62,496 nucleotides of DNA from Nitrospirales bacterium (GTDB lineage: Bacteria > Nitrospirota > Nitrospiria > Nitrospirales > UBA8639). The notes beneath the pieces are model-generated. The model saw nothing but the letters and a program-made list of their open reading frames with translations. It did no database searches and was not told where the DNA came from. The position numbers were made by a program, and so were the translations under genes. Location: positions 1-62,496 of the forward strand of contig JAAXIB010000032.1 in assembly GCA_012270585.1 (NCBI GenBank). Direction: 5' to 3'. This document shows positions 24,768 through 33,662 of this stretch, piece by piece (position 1 is the first letter of the stretch; the number at the start of each line of letters is the position of its first letter).

Positions 24768-26441
24768 TCAGGTCACGGCGCCTTTTGAAGCCGATGAGAC
24801 GGCATGAGCGTACTTTGCGAGGACCCCACTCGTGTATTTCGGGGGCGGGGCGGTCCATTGTTGCAAACGGGCATCCATTTCATCGGTGGAAATCATCAGG
24901 TCGAGTCGCCGGTTGGGGACGTCAAACGTAATCATATCCCCATTTTGAACCACTGCAATGGGGCCGCCTTTGGTGGCTTCCGGAGTCACGTGCCCGGCCA
25001 TCAATCCATGCGTGGCACCGGAAAACCGTCCGTCCGTGAGCAGGGCGACGGTCTCGCCAAGACCGGCGCCGACAATGGCGCTGGTCACGCCCAGCATCTC
25101 TCGCATGCCGGGTCCCCCTTGAGGCCCTTCATACCGAATCACGACGACGTCACCATCCGAGATTTTCCCGTTCTGCACCGCGGCGAAGGCGTCTTCTTCA
25201 CACTCAAACACTTTGGCCGGACCGGTGTGGGTCAGCTTGTTATGGCCTGCGACTTTGACCACGCATCCGTCTGGAGCCAGGTTTCCGTGCAGAATCACCA
25301 TGCCACCCGTGGCCTTGATCGGCGATTCCGCGGGGTAAAGGACTTTTTGGCCCGGCGTTTCCGAAGCGGTTTGGGCCTCTTCCCCGATGGTGCGTCCCGT
25401 GACGGTCAGGCACTGGCCCTTGAGCAAGCCGGATTCCAGCAATCGTTTGGCCACGAGACGGGTGCCTCCGGCTTGATAGAGGTCTGCGGCCATGTACCGG
25501 CCGCCCGGCTTCAAATCGGCGATCAGGGGTATCCGTTGGTTGACGGCGTCGAAATCGTCAATGTCCAAGGCAACCCCGATTTCATGGGCCACGGCTAACA
25601 GGTGAAGCACGGCGTTCGTGGACCCGCCGGTTGAAGCCACCGCGGCAATCGCGTTTTCCAGGGCATCCCGCGTGATAATGTCTTTGGGCCGAAGGTCGCG
25701 TTTCAACAGGTCCATCACGAGATGCCCGCATTGGACCGAGACGGATTCTTTTTGTGGGTCCAAAGCGGGAACGCCGTTAAATCCCATCGGAGAAATGCCC
25801 AGGAACTCGAAGGCGATCGACATGGTATTGGCGGTAAATTGTCCTCCACAGGCGCCTGCTCCCGGACAAGCCTCACTCTCGAGATCGTGCAGTTCGGCAT
25901 CCGACATGGTACCGCGAGCGTGAGCCCCCACCGCCTCGAACACTTCCTGAATCGAGACGTTCCGGCCCTGGAAGCGGCCCGGCATAATGGATCCCCCATA
26001 AAGCATCAACGACGGAAGATTGAGCCGGGCCAGGGCCATGACCGTGCCTGGAATGGTTTTGTCACACCCGGAGAGCGCCACCACGGCATCAAACAAATGA
26101 CCGCGAACCACCAATTCGATGGAATCGGCCACGACTTCACGGCTGATCAGGGAAGTTTTCATGCCCTCCGTGCCCATGCTGATACCGTCGGACACGACGA
26201 CGCTGTTGAACTCGAGGGGAACTCCACCGGCCTCGCGGATACCCGCCTTGACCTGTTCCGCAATGTCACGCAGGTGGAAATTGCAGGGTGTCACCTCGGA
26301 CCATGTATTCGCGACGGCGACAAGCGGTTTGGCAAAATCCTCATCCCGAAGCCCCACGGCTCGTAACATGGCCCGAGCCGGTGCCCGTCCGGGTCCCTCG
26401 GTCAACTCACGACTTTTGTGTTTGAGATCCGAAGCCATCAT
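24768..26441 (-). CDS. ilvD: Dihydroxy-acid dehydratase
   Basis: The 557-residue enzyme dehydrates 2,3-dihydroxy-acids in valine, isoleucine and leucine synthesis. It carries the IlvD/Edd cluster ligands [12 protein letters not shown] and [16 protein letters not shown], plus [23 protein letters not shown] and GHVTPEA. Length is normal for the family. Two adjacent ATG codons start the gene, preceded by AGAGGA on its strand. The ATG overlaps the stop of the small upstream membrane gene (ATGA), which suggests translational coupling. The protein is cytoplasmic. Confidence 0.97.
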   Translation of the reverse strand: MMASDLKHKSRELTEGPGRAPARAMLRAVGLRDEDFAKPLVAVANTWSEVTPCNFHLRDIAEQVKAGIREAGGVPLEFNSVVVSDGISMGTEGMKTSLISREVVADSIELVVRGHLFDAVVALSGCDKTIPGTVMALARLNLPSLMLYGGSIMPGRFQGRNVSIQEVFEAVGAHARGTMSDAELHDLESEACPGAGACGGQFTANTMSIAFEFLGISPMGFNGVPALDPQKESVSVQCGHLVMDLLKRDLRPKDIITRDALENAIAAVASTGGSTNAVLHLLAVAHEIGVALDIDDFDAVNQRIPLIADLKPGGRYMAADLYQAGGTRLVAKRLLESGLLKGQCLTVTGRTIGEEAQTASETPGQKVLYPAESPIKATGGMVILHGNLAPDGCVVKVAGHNKLTHTGPAKVFECEEDAFAAVQNGKISDGDVVVIRYEGPQGGPGMREMLGVTSAIVGAGLGETVALLTDGRFSGATHGLMAGHVTPEATKGGPIAVVQNGDMITFDVPNRRLDLMISTDEMDARLQQWTAPPPKYTSGVLAKYAHAVSSASKGAVT

Positions 26442-26776
26442 TTATCCTCTTTCAGATCATCTTTTCGATCTAGAAAATAAAAAGGAACTCTTCCTATTAT
26501 CCAATAGGCCAAGAACAATATGCATATGAATACAATGGCCTCTGCAGTTTCTAATTTTAGCGTTTTTCTCATGCGAAACACCGTAAAAGGGATGGCAATG
26601 CAGATGAGAGTCTGAAGTGTTGTCGAATTGGTAACCTTGGTCAACACGGTCACTGCATGTTTTTTCCAACTGGGTTGTTCAGAACGACTCTGCCAAGTTC
26701 TAGTCAGTATTGCTAGGTTGTCCCAGAAAACAACAAAAAGCACCGCAATAACCAGAACTGTTGCTAAAATTTCCAT
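26438..26776 (-). CDS. Small membrane protein, AT-rich
   Basis: The 112-residue protein has an N-terminal helix ([17 protein letters not shown]), a weaker central one ([15 protein letters not shown]) and a third ([16 protein letters not shown]), ending in a charged tail. The family is not recognised. Base composition is visibly more AT-rich than flanking ilvD and ttuA, hinting at acquisition. It overlaps the ilvD start by four bases, so it could be translated from the same transcript. Confidence 0.6.
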   Translation of the reverse strand: MEILATVLVIAVLFVVFWDNLAILTRTWQSRSEQPSWKKHAVTVLTKVTNSTTLQTLICIAIPFTVFRMRKTLKLETAEAIVFICILFLAYWIIGRVPFYFLDRKDDLKEDK

Positions 26777-26921
26777 AGGAACCAGACTGTGCGCGATTGT
26801 CTGACAATAAGAACATAGAAAAAGTCAAAAAAGTTAATAAGCTAGGCAATAGTTTCCTGTTCAAGGGACTATCAAAAATATGAAAAATATGGAATTCAGC
26901 ATGTAGTTGAAATTGCCTTAT

Positions 26922-27170
26922 TCATCTGTTCTTTACCGGCGGAACCGGAAACCCTATTCTTTGTAGAGCACTTCGGGCGTTCATGGAACCAAAAGAATCC
27001 AGTGTTTTAGTTACAAGCCGGATCAACTGTTTCGGCGGGAAGCATTCCCCCTCCACCTCTATATAGTAGTCTCTAATTTTTTCGGGTGAAGAATTTCTGG
27101 CAGCTTGCCTAACGTCTTCATCAGTTATTTTGTAAGGTATGCGCTTAATCGTTATAGTCGTCTCTTTCAT
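26922..27170 (-). CDS. Small conserved-looking protein, AT-rich
   Basis: The 82-residue product begins at an ATG with GGAG seven bases upstream. The pattern (DYYIEVEGECFPPKQLIRL, then NARSALQRIGFPVP) resembles small proteins in which a PPKQ-type turn is followed by an ArsR-like LxxLGF ending. I know this pattern from hypothetical proteins in many bacteria and cannot assign a function. Composition matches the neighbouring AT-rich gene at 26438. The gap 26777-26921 holds no gene. Confidence 0.6.
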   Translation of the reverse strand: MKETTITIKRIPYKITDEDVRQAARNSSPEKIRDYYIEVEGECFPPKQLIRLVTKTLDSFGSMNARSALQRIGFPVPPVKNR

Positions 27171-27259
27171 AGTTCACTCCAGTTATCTTTGGCCGCTGAG
27201 TAGAAAACCGAATGTGGCATCGCAACGGTTCCTGCGGTCGTCTTTCATCTCCTCGGTTC

Positions 27260-28192
27260 TTAGACGTGGGCCTTGGCTTTGGCCCTCATTTGGCAGTACG
27301 AGCAGACGTCCGTGGAGGTCGGTTGCCCGCAGGTGGTGCAGGGGTGGAGGCGTTCTTGATCCCGTTGGGCAATTTGCCCGGTTGTTTCCTGCTGTTTGGC
27401 CTGACGATCCAAAAAGGTCAGATAAAAGGTATGCTTGGTCCCCGGCGAGTCGGCCTCCAGTCGATTCAAGGCGTGTTTGTATGCCAGTAACTTGGAGCCC
27501 TTGGCCATTGGGCATTCCTCCACGATGTAGTCGATGTGATGGATAACCGCGTAGGCCGCGATTTCACGCTCCGTCAGGCGGTACAGGGGTTTAACCTTCT
27601 TGGCAAACCCTCCGAGTGAGGCAGGCAACGACGGCGTTTGTTTGTCCAGGTAATCGGTCTGCCAATGCAGGACGTTTCCCAGGAGCCTGGCTGCTTCATC
27701 ATCCAGGTTATGACCGGTTGCCATCGCGTCGTAGTCCTGCTCGATGGCCACGCGGTTAAACTGGTAGCGTTTCACGGTCCCGCAGGTGGAGCAGGTCGGT
27801 CGGTGGACTAACGTCGCCAATTCCCGGATGCCGGCACCTTGTTCCTGTTCCACCGTATGAACGTGGAGGTTCGATGCGTAGGCGGCGGCCACGGTGTCGG
27901 TGAAACGTTGGACCTTTTGCCTTGATCGGAGCGAGTAATCACCAATGCCCAAGTCCACGTATAAGGCGTCGGCCCGGTACCCGAGTTTCAGCAGGATGGC
28001 CCAGAGGGTGAGGCTGTCCTTGCCCCCGGATACGGCCACCAAAATGCGGTCCTCGGCAGTGAACATCCGGTGGGCTTTGATGGCTCGACGGACTTGGTTA
28101 TGCACAAACTCGGTAAAGCAGTCTTTGCACAACGAGATATTGTGCCTGGGCATCTTGATGACCGCGGGATGGGCACATTTTCGGCAACGCAT
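27260..28192 (-). CDS. ttuA: TtuA/Ncs6-type tRNA 2-thiolation enzyme
   Basis: The 310-residue protein has an N-terminal zinc finger (Cys3/6/22/25), a PP-loop ATPase motif SGGKDS (55-60), an iron-sulfur cysteine set (Cys134, Cys137, Cys227) and a C-terminal zinc finger (Cys285/288/297/300). This layout is that of TtuA/Ncs6 (TIGR00269). TtuA adenylates a tRNA uridine and inserts sulfur taken from a thiocarboxylated carrier; in Thermus the target is U54. The carrier gene lies seven bases upstream on the same strand. The target tRNA here is not shown by the sequence. Confidence 0.93.
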   Translation of the reverse strand: MRCRKCAHPAVIKMPRHNISLCKDCFTEFVHNQVRRAIKAHRMFTAEDRILVAVSGGKDSLTLWAILLKLGYRADALYVDLGIGDYSLRSRQKVQRFTDTVAAAYASNLHVHTVEQEQGAGIRELATLVHRPTCSTCGTVKRYQFNRVAIEQDYDAMATGHNLDDEAARLLGNVLHWQTDYLDKQTPSLPASLGGFAKKVKPLYRLTEREIAAYAVIHHIDYIVEECPMAKGSKLLAYKHALNRLEADSPGTKHTFYLTFLDRQAKQQETTGQIAQRDQERLHPCTTCGQPTSTDVCSYCQMRAKAKAHV

Positions 28193-28199
28193 GGCGCGA

Positions 28200-28394
28200 C
28201 TATCCCCCGGAGATTACCGATCGGATTTCAATCGAGTCTGAATCCCGAAGCACCGTATCCTCCGTGACCAACTCGTCCCCGCGGATGACCAGGTAGGCTT
28301 CCGGGGTCAGGTCGAGCCGTTGCAGGAGTTGATGTACCCGGGTGGGTCCCGGAACTTCAAGCTCTTTATGCGGATGAGTCATGATGACTTTCAT
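28200..28394 (-). CDS. ttuB: Ubiquitin-like sulfur carrier (ThiS/MoaD/TtuB family)
   Basis: The ORF extends to 28469, but the ATG at 28394 gives a 64-residue protein of normal carrier length. It ends in Gly-Gly (RSVISGG, then stop), the tail activated as thiocarboxylate. The core VHQLLQRLDLTPEAYLVI and DSDSIEIRSVISGG matches the beta-grasp fold. It is coupled to ttuA, so TtuB is the best match, although ThiS or MoaD-like activity cannot be excluded. In Thermus, TtuB also tags proteins like ubiquitin. Confidence 0.88.
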   Translation of the reverse strand: MKVIMTHPHKELEVPGPTRVHQLLQRLDLTPEAYLVIRGDELVTEDTVLRDSDSIEIRSVISGG

Positions 28395-28585
28395 GGCAGG
28401 TCGTATCATAAGGCCGGGAGAAGCCGGTTTGCAATGAACCATTGACCCTCCGACGCCCGTTGCCCTCATTTGGCAAGACCCCTTTCAAAAGGGTATTCTC
28501 CCGTTGACGCAACGTTTGCCGGAACAACTGAAATACACGGTAAATTTACGTATATCTCCATGAATCGTCACAACGGAAGGATAGC

Positions 28586-30676
28586 ATGAAAGGGATGATG
28601 ACTATGTCAGGGCAGCAATCCGTAGAGCAACTCAGTATCAACACCATTCGTACGTTGGCGATGGATGCGGTACAAGCCGCGAACTCCGGTCATCCCGGCA
28701 CCCCCATGGCCCTGGCACCGGTGGCTTATTGCTTGTGGAACCGGTTTTTGCGTTTCGATCCCGGTGATCCCGGTTGGCCCAATCGTGATCGATTCGTTCT
28801 TTCCGTGGGCCATGCCTCCATGCTGTTGTATGCCATCCTTCATCTGTGCGAAGTCAGGGCGGCTGGTGATGGGGAGACATCAGGCGACCGGCTTGCGGTG
28901 CCATTGGACGACATTAAACGGTTTCGGCAGTTGGACAGCAAATGCCCGGGTCATCCCGAACAGCATTGTACGATGGGCGTGGAAACCACCACCGGTCCCC
29001 TGGGACAGGGACTGGCGAACAGCGTCGGCATGGCCATTGCCCAACGGTGGATGGCCCGGTATTTCAACCGCCCCGGTTTCAATGTCATCGATTACGAAGT
29101 CTTTTCTTTTTGTGGAGACGGGTGTTTGATGGAGGGGGTTTCCAGCGAAGCAGCCTCGCTCGCGGGCCATCTCAGGTTGTCGAATCTCTGTTGGGTGTAC
29201 GACAACAACCGTATTACCATCGAAGGCAACACCGAATTGGCCTTCAGTGAAGACGTGGCGGCACGGTTTCGAGCGTATAGATGGAATGTCTCACGCGTCA
29301 ACGACGCCAATGATTTGGAAGCGTTGACGAAGGCGTTCGATTCGTTCAAGCACGAAACCGAATCCCCGAGTCTCATTATCGTTGACAGTCACATTGCGTT
29401 TGGCGCGCCCAACAAACAGGATACGCATGGGGCACATGGCGAGCCGTTGGGCGAAGAGGAAATTCGCCTGGCGAAAAAAAACTACGGATGGCCAGAAGAT
29501 GCGAAATTCCTGGTGCCCGAGGAAGTTCTGGCTCATTTTCGTTCCGGCATAGGCGCGCGAGGCAAGGCCGAACGGCACGCCTGGACGACCATGTTTCACG
29601 CGTACCAGGAGAAATATCCTGAATTGGCGGATCAACTGTCGAAAATGGAAGGCCGGCAACTGCCCGAAAGCTGGGACAAGGAATTGCCCGAATTTCCTGC
29701 GGATCCCAAGGGCCTGGCAAGCCGGGCATCTTCGGGAAAAGTGCTCAATGCCATTGCCAGGGAAGTGCCCTGGTTGATTGGCGGTTCCGCGGATTTGGCT
29801 CCTTCCACCAAAACGCTTCTGACGTTCGAGGGAGCCGGAGAATTTCAAGACGGGGGCGGGCGCAATATGCATTTCGGCGTTCGGGAACACGCGATGGGCT
29901 CGATCTTGAGCGGAATGGCGCTCTCGAAAGTTCGTCCCTACGGCGCCGGGTTTTTGATCTTCAGTGATTACGGCCGACCGGCCATCCGCCTTGCGGCCAT
30001 GATGAAGGTTCCCGTGATTTACGTATTTACGCATGATTCGATCAGCCTTGGCGAAGACGGACCGACGCATCAACCCATCGAGCATCTGGCGTCGTTGCGC
30101 GCCATTCCCGATCTCATGGTGATCCGGCCCGGGGATGCTAATGAAGTCGTGGAGGCGTGGCGGGTCATCATGCAACTTCAACGTCAACCCGCGGTCCTGG
30201 TCCTGACGCGGCAGGCCATTCCGACGTTGGACCGGACACGGTATGCGCCGGCCAGTGGTCTCGCCAAAGGAGCATACGTCCTGGCTGAGGCCGAGAACGG
30301 CAAACCCGAGGTACTGTTGCTGGCGTCCGGGAGTGAAGTCTCTCTCTGTGTGCAAGCGTATGAGGAACTCAAAAAGGAGGGGATCCACGCGCGAGTGGTG
30401 AGCATGCCGGCCTGGAGACTCTTCGAGCAGCAGGGTCGGGAATATCAGGACAGTGTGCTTCCTCCTGAAGTGACGGCCAGGGTTTCCATTGAGCAAGCGA
30501 CGACGTTCGGCTGGAGCAAGTACGTGGGCTCGAGTGGTACGAGTCTCGGTATCGATACCTATGGGGCATCGGCACCGTATAAAGATTTACTTCAGCATTT
30601 TGGATTTACCGTGGATCGGGTCGTGGCTGCTGCCAAACAACAGTTGGAGACTGCCGTCAACGCAGAAGTTCGTTGA
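28586..30676 (+). CDS. tkt: Transketolase
   Basis: The 696-residue ThDP enzyme moves two-carbon units in the pentose phosphate and Calvin-type pathways. The N-terminus has ANSGHPGTPM and the diphosphate-binding GDGCLMEGVSSEAAS. The pyrimidine domain holds REHAMGSI, DSISLGEDGPTHQPIEHL and the C-terminal VSMP.WRLFEQQ. Length matches bacterial transketolases. A GGAAGGATAGC ribosome site precedes the ATG at 28586; in-frame ATGs follow. It begins the sugar-phosphate gene group (tkt, pgi, zwf, gnd), though zwf and gnd run the other way. Confidence 0.97.
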   Translation: MKGMMTMSGQQSVEQLSINTIRTLAMDAVQAANSGHPGTPMALAPVAYCLWNRFLRFDPGDPGWPNRDRFVLSVGHASMLLYAILHLCEVRAAGDGETSGDRLAVPLDDIKRFRQLDSKCPGHPEQHCTMGVETTTGPLGQGLANSVGMAIAQRWMARYFNRPGFNVIDYEVFSFCGDGCLMEGVSSEAASLAGHLRLSNLCWVYDNNRITIEGNTELAFSEDVAARFRAYRWNVSRVNDANDLEALTKAFDSFKHETESPSLIIVDSHIAFGAPNKQDTHGAHGEPLGEEEIRLAKKNYGWPEDAKFLVPEEVLAHFRSGIGARGKAERHAWTTMFHAYQEKYPELADQLSKMEGRQLPESWDKELPEFPADPKGLASRASSGKVLNAIAREVPWLIGGSADLAPSTKTLLTFEGAGEFQDGGGRNMHFGVREHAMGSILSGMALSKVRPYGAGFLIFSDYGRPAIRLAAMMKVPVIYVFTHDSISLGEDGPTHQPIEHLASLRAIPDLMVIRPGDANEVVEAWRVIMQLQRQPAVLVLTRQAIPTLDRTRYAPASGLAKGAYVLAEAENGKPEVLLLASGSEVSLCVQAYEELKKEGIHARVVSMPAWRLFEQQGREYQDSVLPPEVTARVSIEQATTFGWSKYVGSSGTSLGIDTYGASAPYKDLLQHFGFTVDRVVAAAKQQLETAVNAEVR

Positions 30677-30726
30677 TGGCATTCGTTCCAAGCATGCCAT
30701 GACAAACATATCAAAGATCTTCTTCT

Positions 30727-30953
30727 GTCATCCCCGATACTCGATCGAGTCGAGGACAGGCTCTGATCGGGGATCCAGGGTTTTTGCTTTTGTCTTCGTC
30801 CTTGTCTGTCATCCTCGACAGCTTTAATCGAGGATCCAGAGGTTTTTGTTCCAAGCGGGTCCACATGAATGGTGGGGCAGAAGAGAAAGACCCTGGATTC
30901 CCGATTACTAACGTCGGGAATGACAACAGGAGGTTATTTTCATACCAATGACA
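30727..30953. repeat. Mosaic of dispersed hairpin repeats (copy 1)
   Basis: Between tkt and pgi lie several short hairpins that read TCAT-stem-loop-stem-CCAG (e.g. ATCCTCGA/TCGAGGAT, ATCCCCGA/TCGGGGAT, TTCCCGA/TCGGGAA). Bases 30846-30950 are a near-identical inverted copy of 56292-56402. No gene is visible from 30677 to 31005 apart from the repeats. Confidence 0.85.
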
Positions 30954-31005
30954 GATTGGGGCTATTCTTACACCAAGAACCTCGGCTGCATGTTGAATCG
31001 GACGT

Positions 31006-32802
31006 ATGAGTGAGAACGATCAGGAACGGTCGCTCGACCCGGGGATGAACCATCAAACCTGCGTGGTGGGATCATTCGACCAGGCCGTGCGGGCTGCGCT
31101 CGACGACTTGCAAGCCAGGGACTTTGCCCGCAGGATTTGGGCGAAAGATCCCGCCCTTTGGCATGAGGCTTCCGCTCATCAGGCCATCATTCGAAACGCC
31201 CTCGGTTGGCTGTCTCTGCCTGAACAACAGCTCCGTCACGTCTCCCGGTTACAGGCGTTTGCCGATGAAGTAAAAGCCGCCGGGTTTACCCATATCCTTC
31301 TGTTGGGGATGGGCGGCAGCAGCCTCTGCCCGGAAGTGTGCAGGATGACCTTTGGCGTCGTCCGGGGCTACCCTGAGTTGCACGTATTGGATAGTACCGT
31401 GCCCTCGCAAGTGAGGAATTTTCAACAAAAAGTCGACCTCGAACGTACGCTGTGTATCGTGGCGAGCAAGTCCGGTTCAACCACCGAACCGCTGGTGTTC
31501 CAGAAATATTTCTTTGACTGGATGCGACAGATCAAGGGTGAGCGCGCCGGCGAGAATTTTGTCGCGATTACCGATCCGGGCTCTCTCCTGGAACGTCTGG
31601 CCCGGGAACTCCGGTTTCGAGCTATTTTCCCCGGTGTGCCCGACGTTGGGGGACGCTATTCGGCCTTATCCAACTTTGGCATGGTGCCGGCCGCCGCAAT
31701 GGGCGTGAACGTGGAGGTCCTGCTGCGTCAGGCCGAACGCATACGTCGGAATTGCGATTCGACCGTGTCCGCTACGGACAATCCCGGGATCACGTTGGGG
31801 GCGGTTCTGGGGATATTGGCAAAAGCCGGTCGTGACAAAGTGACATTTATCACCTCGCCCGCCGTCAGCGATTTAGGGGCTTGGTTGGAACAGTTGATTG
31901 CCGAAAGTACGGGAAAAGAAGGAAAGGGCATCATTCCGGTCGATGATGAACCGTTGGGAGTACCGCAAGTCTACGGCGACGATCGTGTGTTTGTGTATAT
32001 CCGGTACGCGGATGGGGTCGTTCCGGAGCAGGATGCAACCGTCGATGCCTTGAAATCGGCCGGACATCCGGTCGTGTGTATTGACGTCACGCATTTGATA
32101 AATCTCGGGCAGGAGTTTTTCCGGTGGGAAATGGCGACCGCCACCGCAGGGTCCCTGTTGGGAATCAACGCATTCGATCAACCCAACGTCCAGGAAAGCA
32201 AAGACTTTACCAAGTCCTATCTCGAAGAGTTCAAAAAGACCGGACGATTACCTGATGAATCACCCGTGATTACGGATGGCGACGTTTGTCTCTTCACCGA
32301 TGACGTGAATCGACAAGCGTTGGATGGCGCGTCTTCGTTGGCCGACGCGGTGGCCGCGCACCTCTCCCGTGTACGGACCGGTGATTACGTGGCGATCAAT
32401 GCGTATCTTGAACGGACGCCCACGGTTCACGACGCCTTCCAGCATATTCGCACCATCATTCGTGACGCGAAGCGGGTCGCGACGACGTTGGGGTATGGCC
32501 CCCGCTTCCTGCATTCCACCGGTCAACTCCATAAGGGGGGCCCCGATTCCGGAGTGTTTCTGCAGGTGACTGCGGATCAAAAGGAGGATCTGGCCATTCC
32601 CGAGGAAGCCTATTCCTTTGGGACGTTGGCCGTCGCACAGGCATTGGGAGACATGAAAAGTCTTTCCACGCGCAACCGGCGGGTGATCCGGATTCATCTC
32701 GGCTGCGACGTTGAAGCCGGAGTCAGGCGAATCCAGAAGTCGGTCGAAGAGGCCCTTTTTTTTTGCCCCTCCTTTGTAAGGGGAATTATCGACAATAGGT
32801 GA
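31006..32802 (+). CDS. pgi: Glucose-6-phosphate isomerase of the Tal-Pgi fusion type, stand-alone
   Basis: The 598-residue protein matches the isomerase half of bifunctional transaldolase-Pgi fusions rather than classical Pgi: LLLGMGGSSLCPEVCRMTFG, LDSTVPSQV, SKSGSTTEPLVFQKYF, GGRYSALSNFG and HSTGQLHKGGPDSGVFLQV. No transaldolase domain precedes it; upstream are only repeats. It interconverts glucose-6-P and fructose-6-P. The last ~18 residues (FFCPSFVRGIIDNR and neighbours) are encoded by a T8 tract and an intergenic-type repeat, so the natural C-terminus was probably replaced. The core is intact. Confidence 0.9.
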   Translation: MSENDQERSLDPGMNHQTCVVGSFDQAVRAALDDLQARDFARRIWAKDPALWHEASAHQAIIRNALGWLSLPEQQLRHVSRLQAFADEVKAAGFTHILLLGMGGSSLCPEVCRMTFGVVRGYPELHVLDSTVPSQVRNFQQKVDLERTLCIVASKSGSTTEPLVFQKYFFDWMRQIKGERAGENFVAITDPGSLLERLARELRFRAIFPGVPDVGGRYSALSNFGMVPAAAMGVNVEVLLRQAERIRRNCDSTVSATDNPGITLGAVLGILAKAGRDKVTFITSPAVSDLGAWLEQLIAESTGKEGKGIIPVDDEPLGVPQVYGDDRVFVYIRYADGVVPEQDATVDALKSAGHPVVCIDVTHLINLGQEFFRWEMATATAGSLLGINAFDQPNVQESKDFTKSYLEEFKKTGRLPDESPVITDGDVCLFTDDVNRQALDGASSLADAVAAHLSRVRTGDYVAINAYLERTPTVHDAFQHIRTIIRDAKRVATTLGYGPRFLHSTGQLHKGGPDSGVFLQVTADQKEDLAIPEEAYSFGTLAVAQALGDMKSLSTRNRRVIRIHLGCDVEAGVRRIQKSVEEALFFCPSFVRGIIDNR

Positions 32803-32904
32803 CAGGCTCTTCTTGTGGTTGCTGTGGGAACTCCGCTCAGAAGCGGGGAATATGCCGCTGCCACAACTGCGGAGATGCCACGGGGCGCCTGATATTTGCG
32901 TTTT

Positions 32905-33185
32905 TTCTTTTCATCCCCGACGCCTGTCCTCGATGTTGGTAATCGAGGATCCAAGGCCTTTGCTTTTGCCTTTCCTCCTGCTGTCACCATCGACAATAAG
33001 ACCTGGATCCCCACTTACTACTGCGGGGATGGATCCAGTGTCCTTGTCTTTATCTGTCATCCTCGACATTGGTAATCGAGGATCCAGTGCCTTTTTTTCT
33101 TCTCTTTACAAGAATACCGACCCTGGATTCCTGCGTTCGCAGAAATCGTTCGCAGGAATGACAGATAAGGAAATCGGGGATCAAA
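32905..33185. repeat. Mosaic of dispersed hairpin repeats (copy 2)
   Basis: This stretch holds hairpins of the TCAT...CCAG type with different paired stems, including ATCCTCGA/TCGAGGAT (near 33058-33084), ATCCCC/GGGGAT (near 33007-33034) and CTGCG/CGCAG-containing units (near 33130-33160). The bases 32803-33471 hold no gene except repeats; an inverted variant of the pgi-tail repeat lies at 33328-33353. Confidence 0.82.
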
Positions 33186-33471
33186 GTCGAGGGCAGGTTT
33201 ATGATACTTGCTGTTCCTGACGGCCGCTTCTGGTCGCATGAGGCCCGGCCCGGACCTTACCCTGGGATACGGTCCTACAAATCACGGCATTTCTCCAGGA
33301 AGAACAGTCGTGGTCTACAATTCTTGATAATTCCCTTTGTAAGAGGAGGGGATCAGGGGAGCTTAGGCTTGCTCCGGACTTGATCCGGGGTAGTGTGTCG
33401 GGGAAGGCAGGTTTGAATCACAGACCTGAAGAAGAAGGGATTAAGACTGATATACGGGAACCATATCACAC

Positions 33472-33588
33472 CTACCACCAGATTCCGTTGACGAACGCAC
33501 GAAATGCCGGCGAAACCTTTGAGCCTATTGCAAGGATAACGATCGTTACCGCAACGGTCATCCAGTTTACTGTATCCATTTTTGACAT
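33472..33588 (-). CDS. Possible 38-residue membrane miniprotein
   Basis: On the minus strand, 75 bases downstream of zwf, an ATG opens a 38-codon frame with a central hydrophobic helix (WMTVAVTIVILAIGS), a basic turn and a Trp-Trp end. A weak AAAGAAAG lies before the ATG. The composition is typical of small integral membrane proteins, but no family is recognised, and a chance ORF cannot be excluded. Confidence 0.35.
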   Translation of the reverse strand: MSKMDTVNWMTVAVTIVILAIGSKVSPAFRAFVNGIWW

Positions 33589-33662
33589 CTTTCTTTGTTA
33601 GATTATTGAAAATATTTGAAATAAGATAGAAATCAACTCAGATTGGTAAACCGGAACCGGCT

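Noticed and set aside
30711-30926. Minus-strand short ORF in the tkt-pgi gap
   Set aside because: It is built wholly from repeat units; the same peptide pieces appear at other repeat sites.
30727-33185. CRISPR array, suggested by repeated GAGGATCCAG units
   Set aside because: Units are palindromic, irregularly spaced and in both orientations, without uniform spacers or nearby cas genes.
33201-33601. Plus-strand short ORFs in the repeat-rich gap upstream of zwf
   Set aside because: They run through dispersed repeats or antisense to the better minus-strand 38-codon frame.
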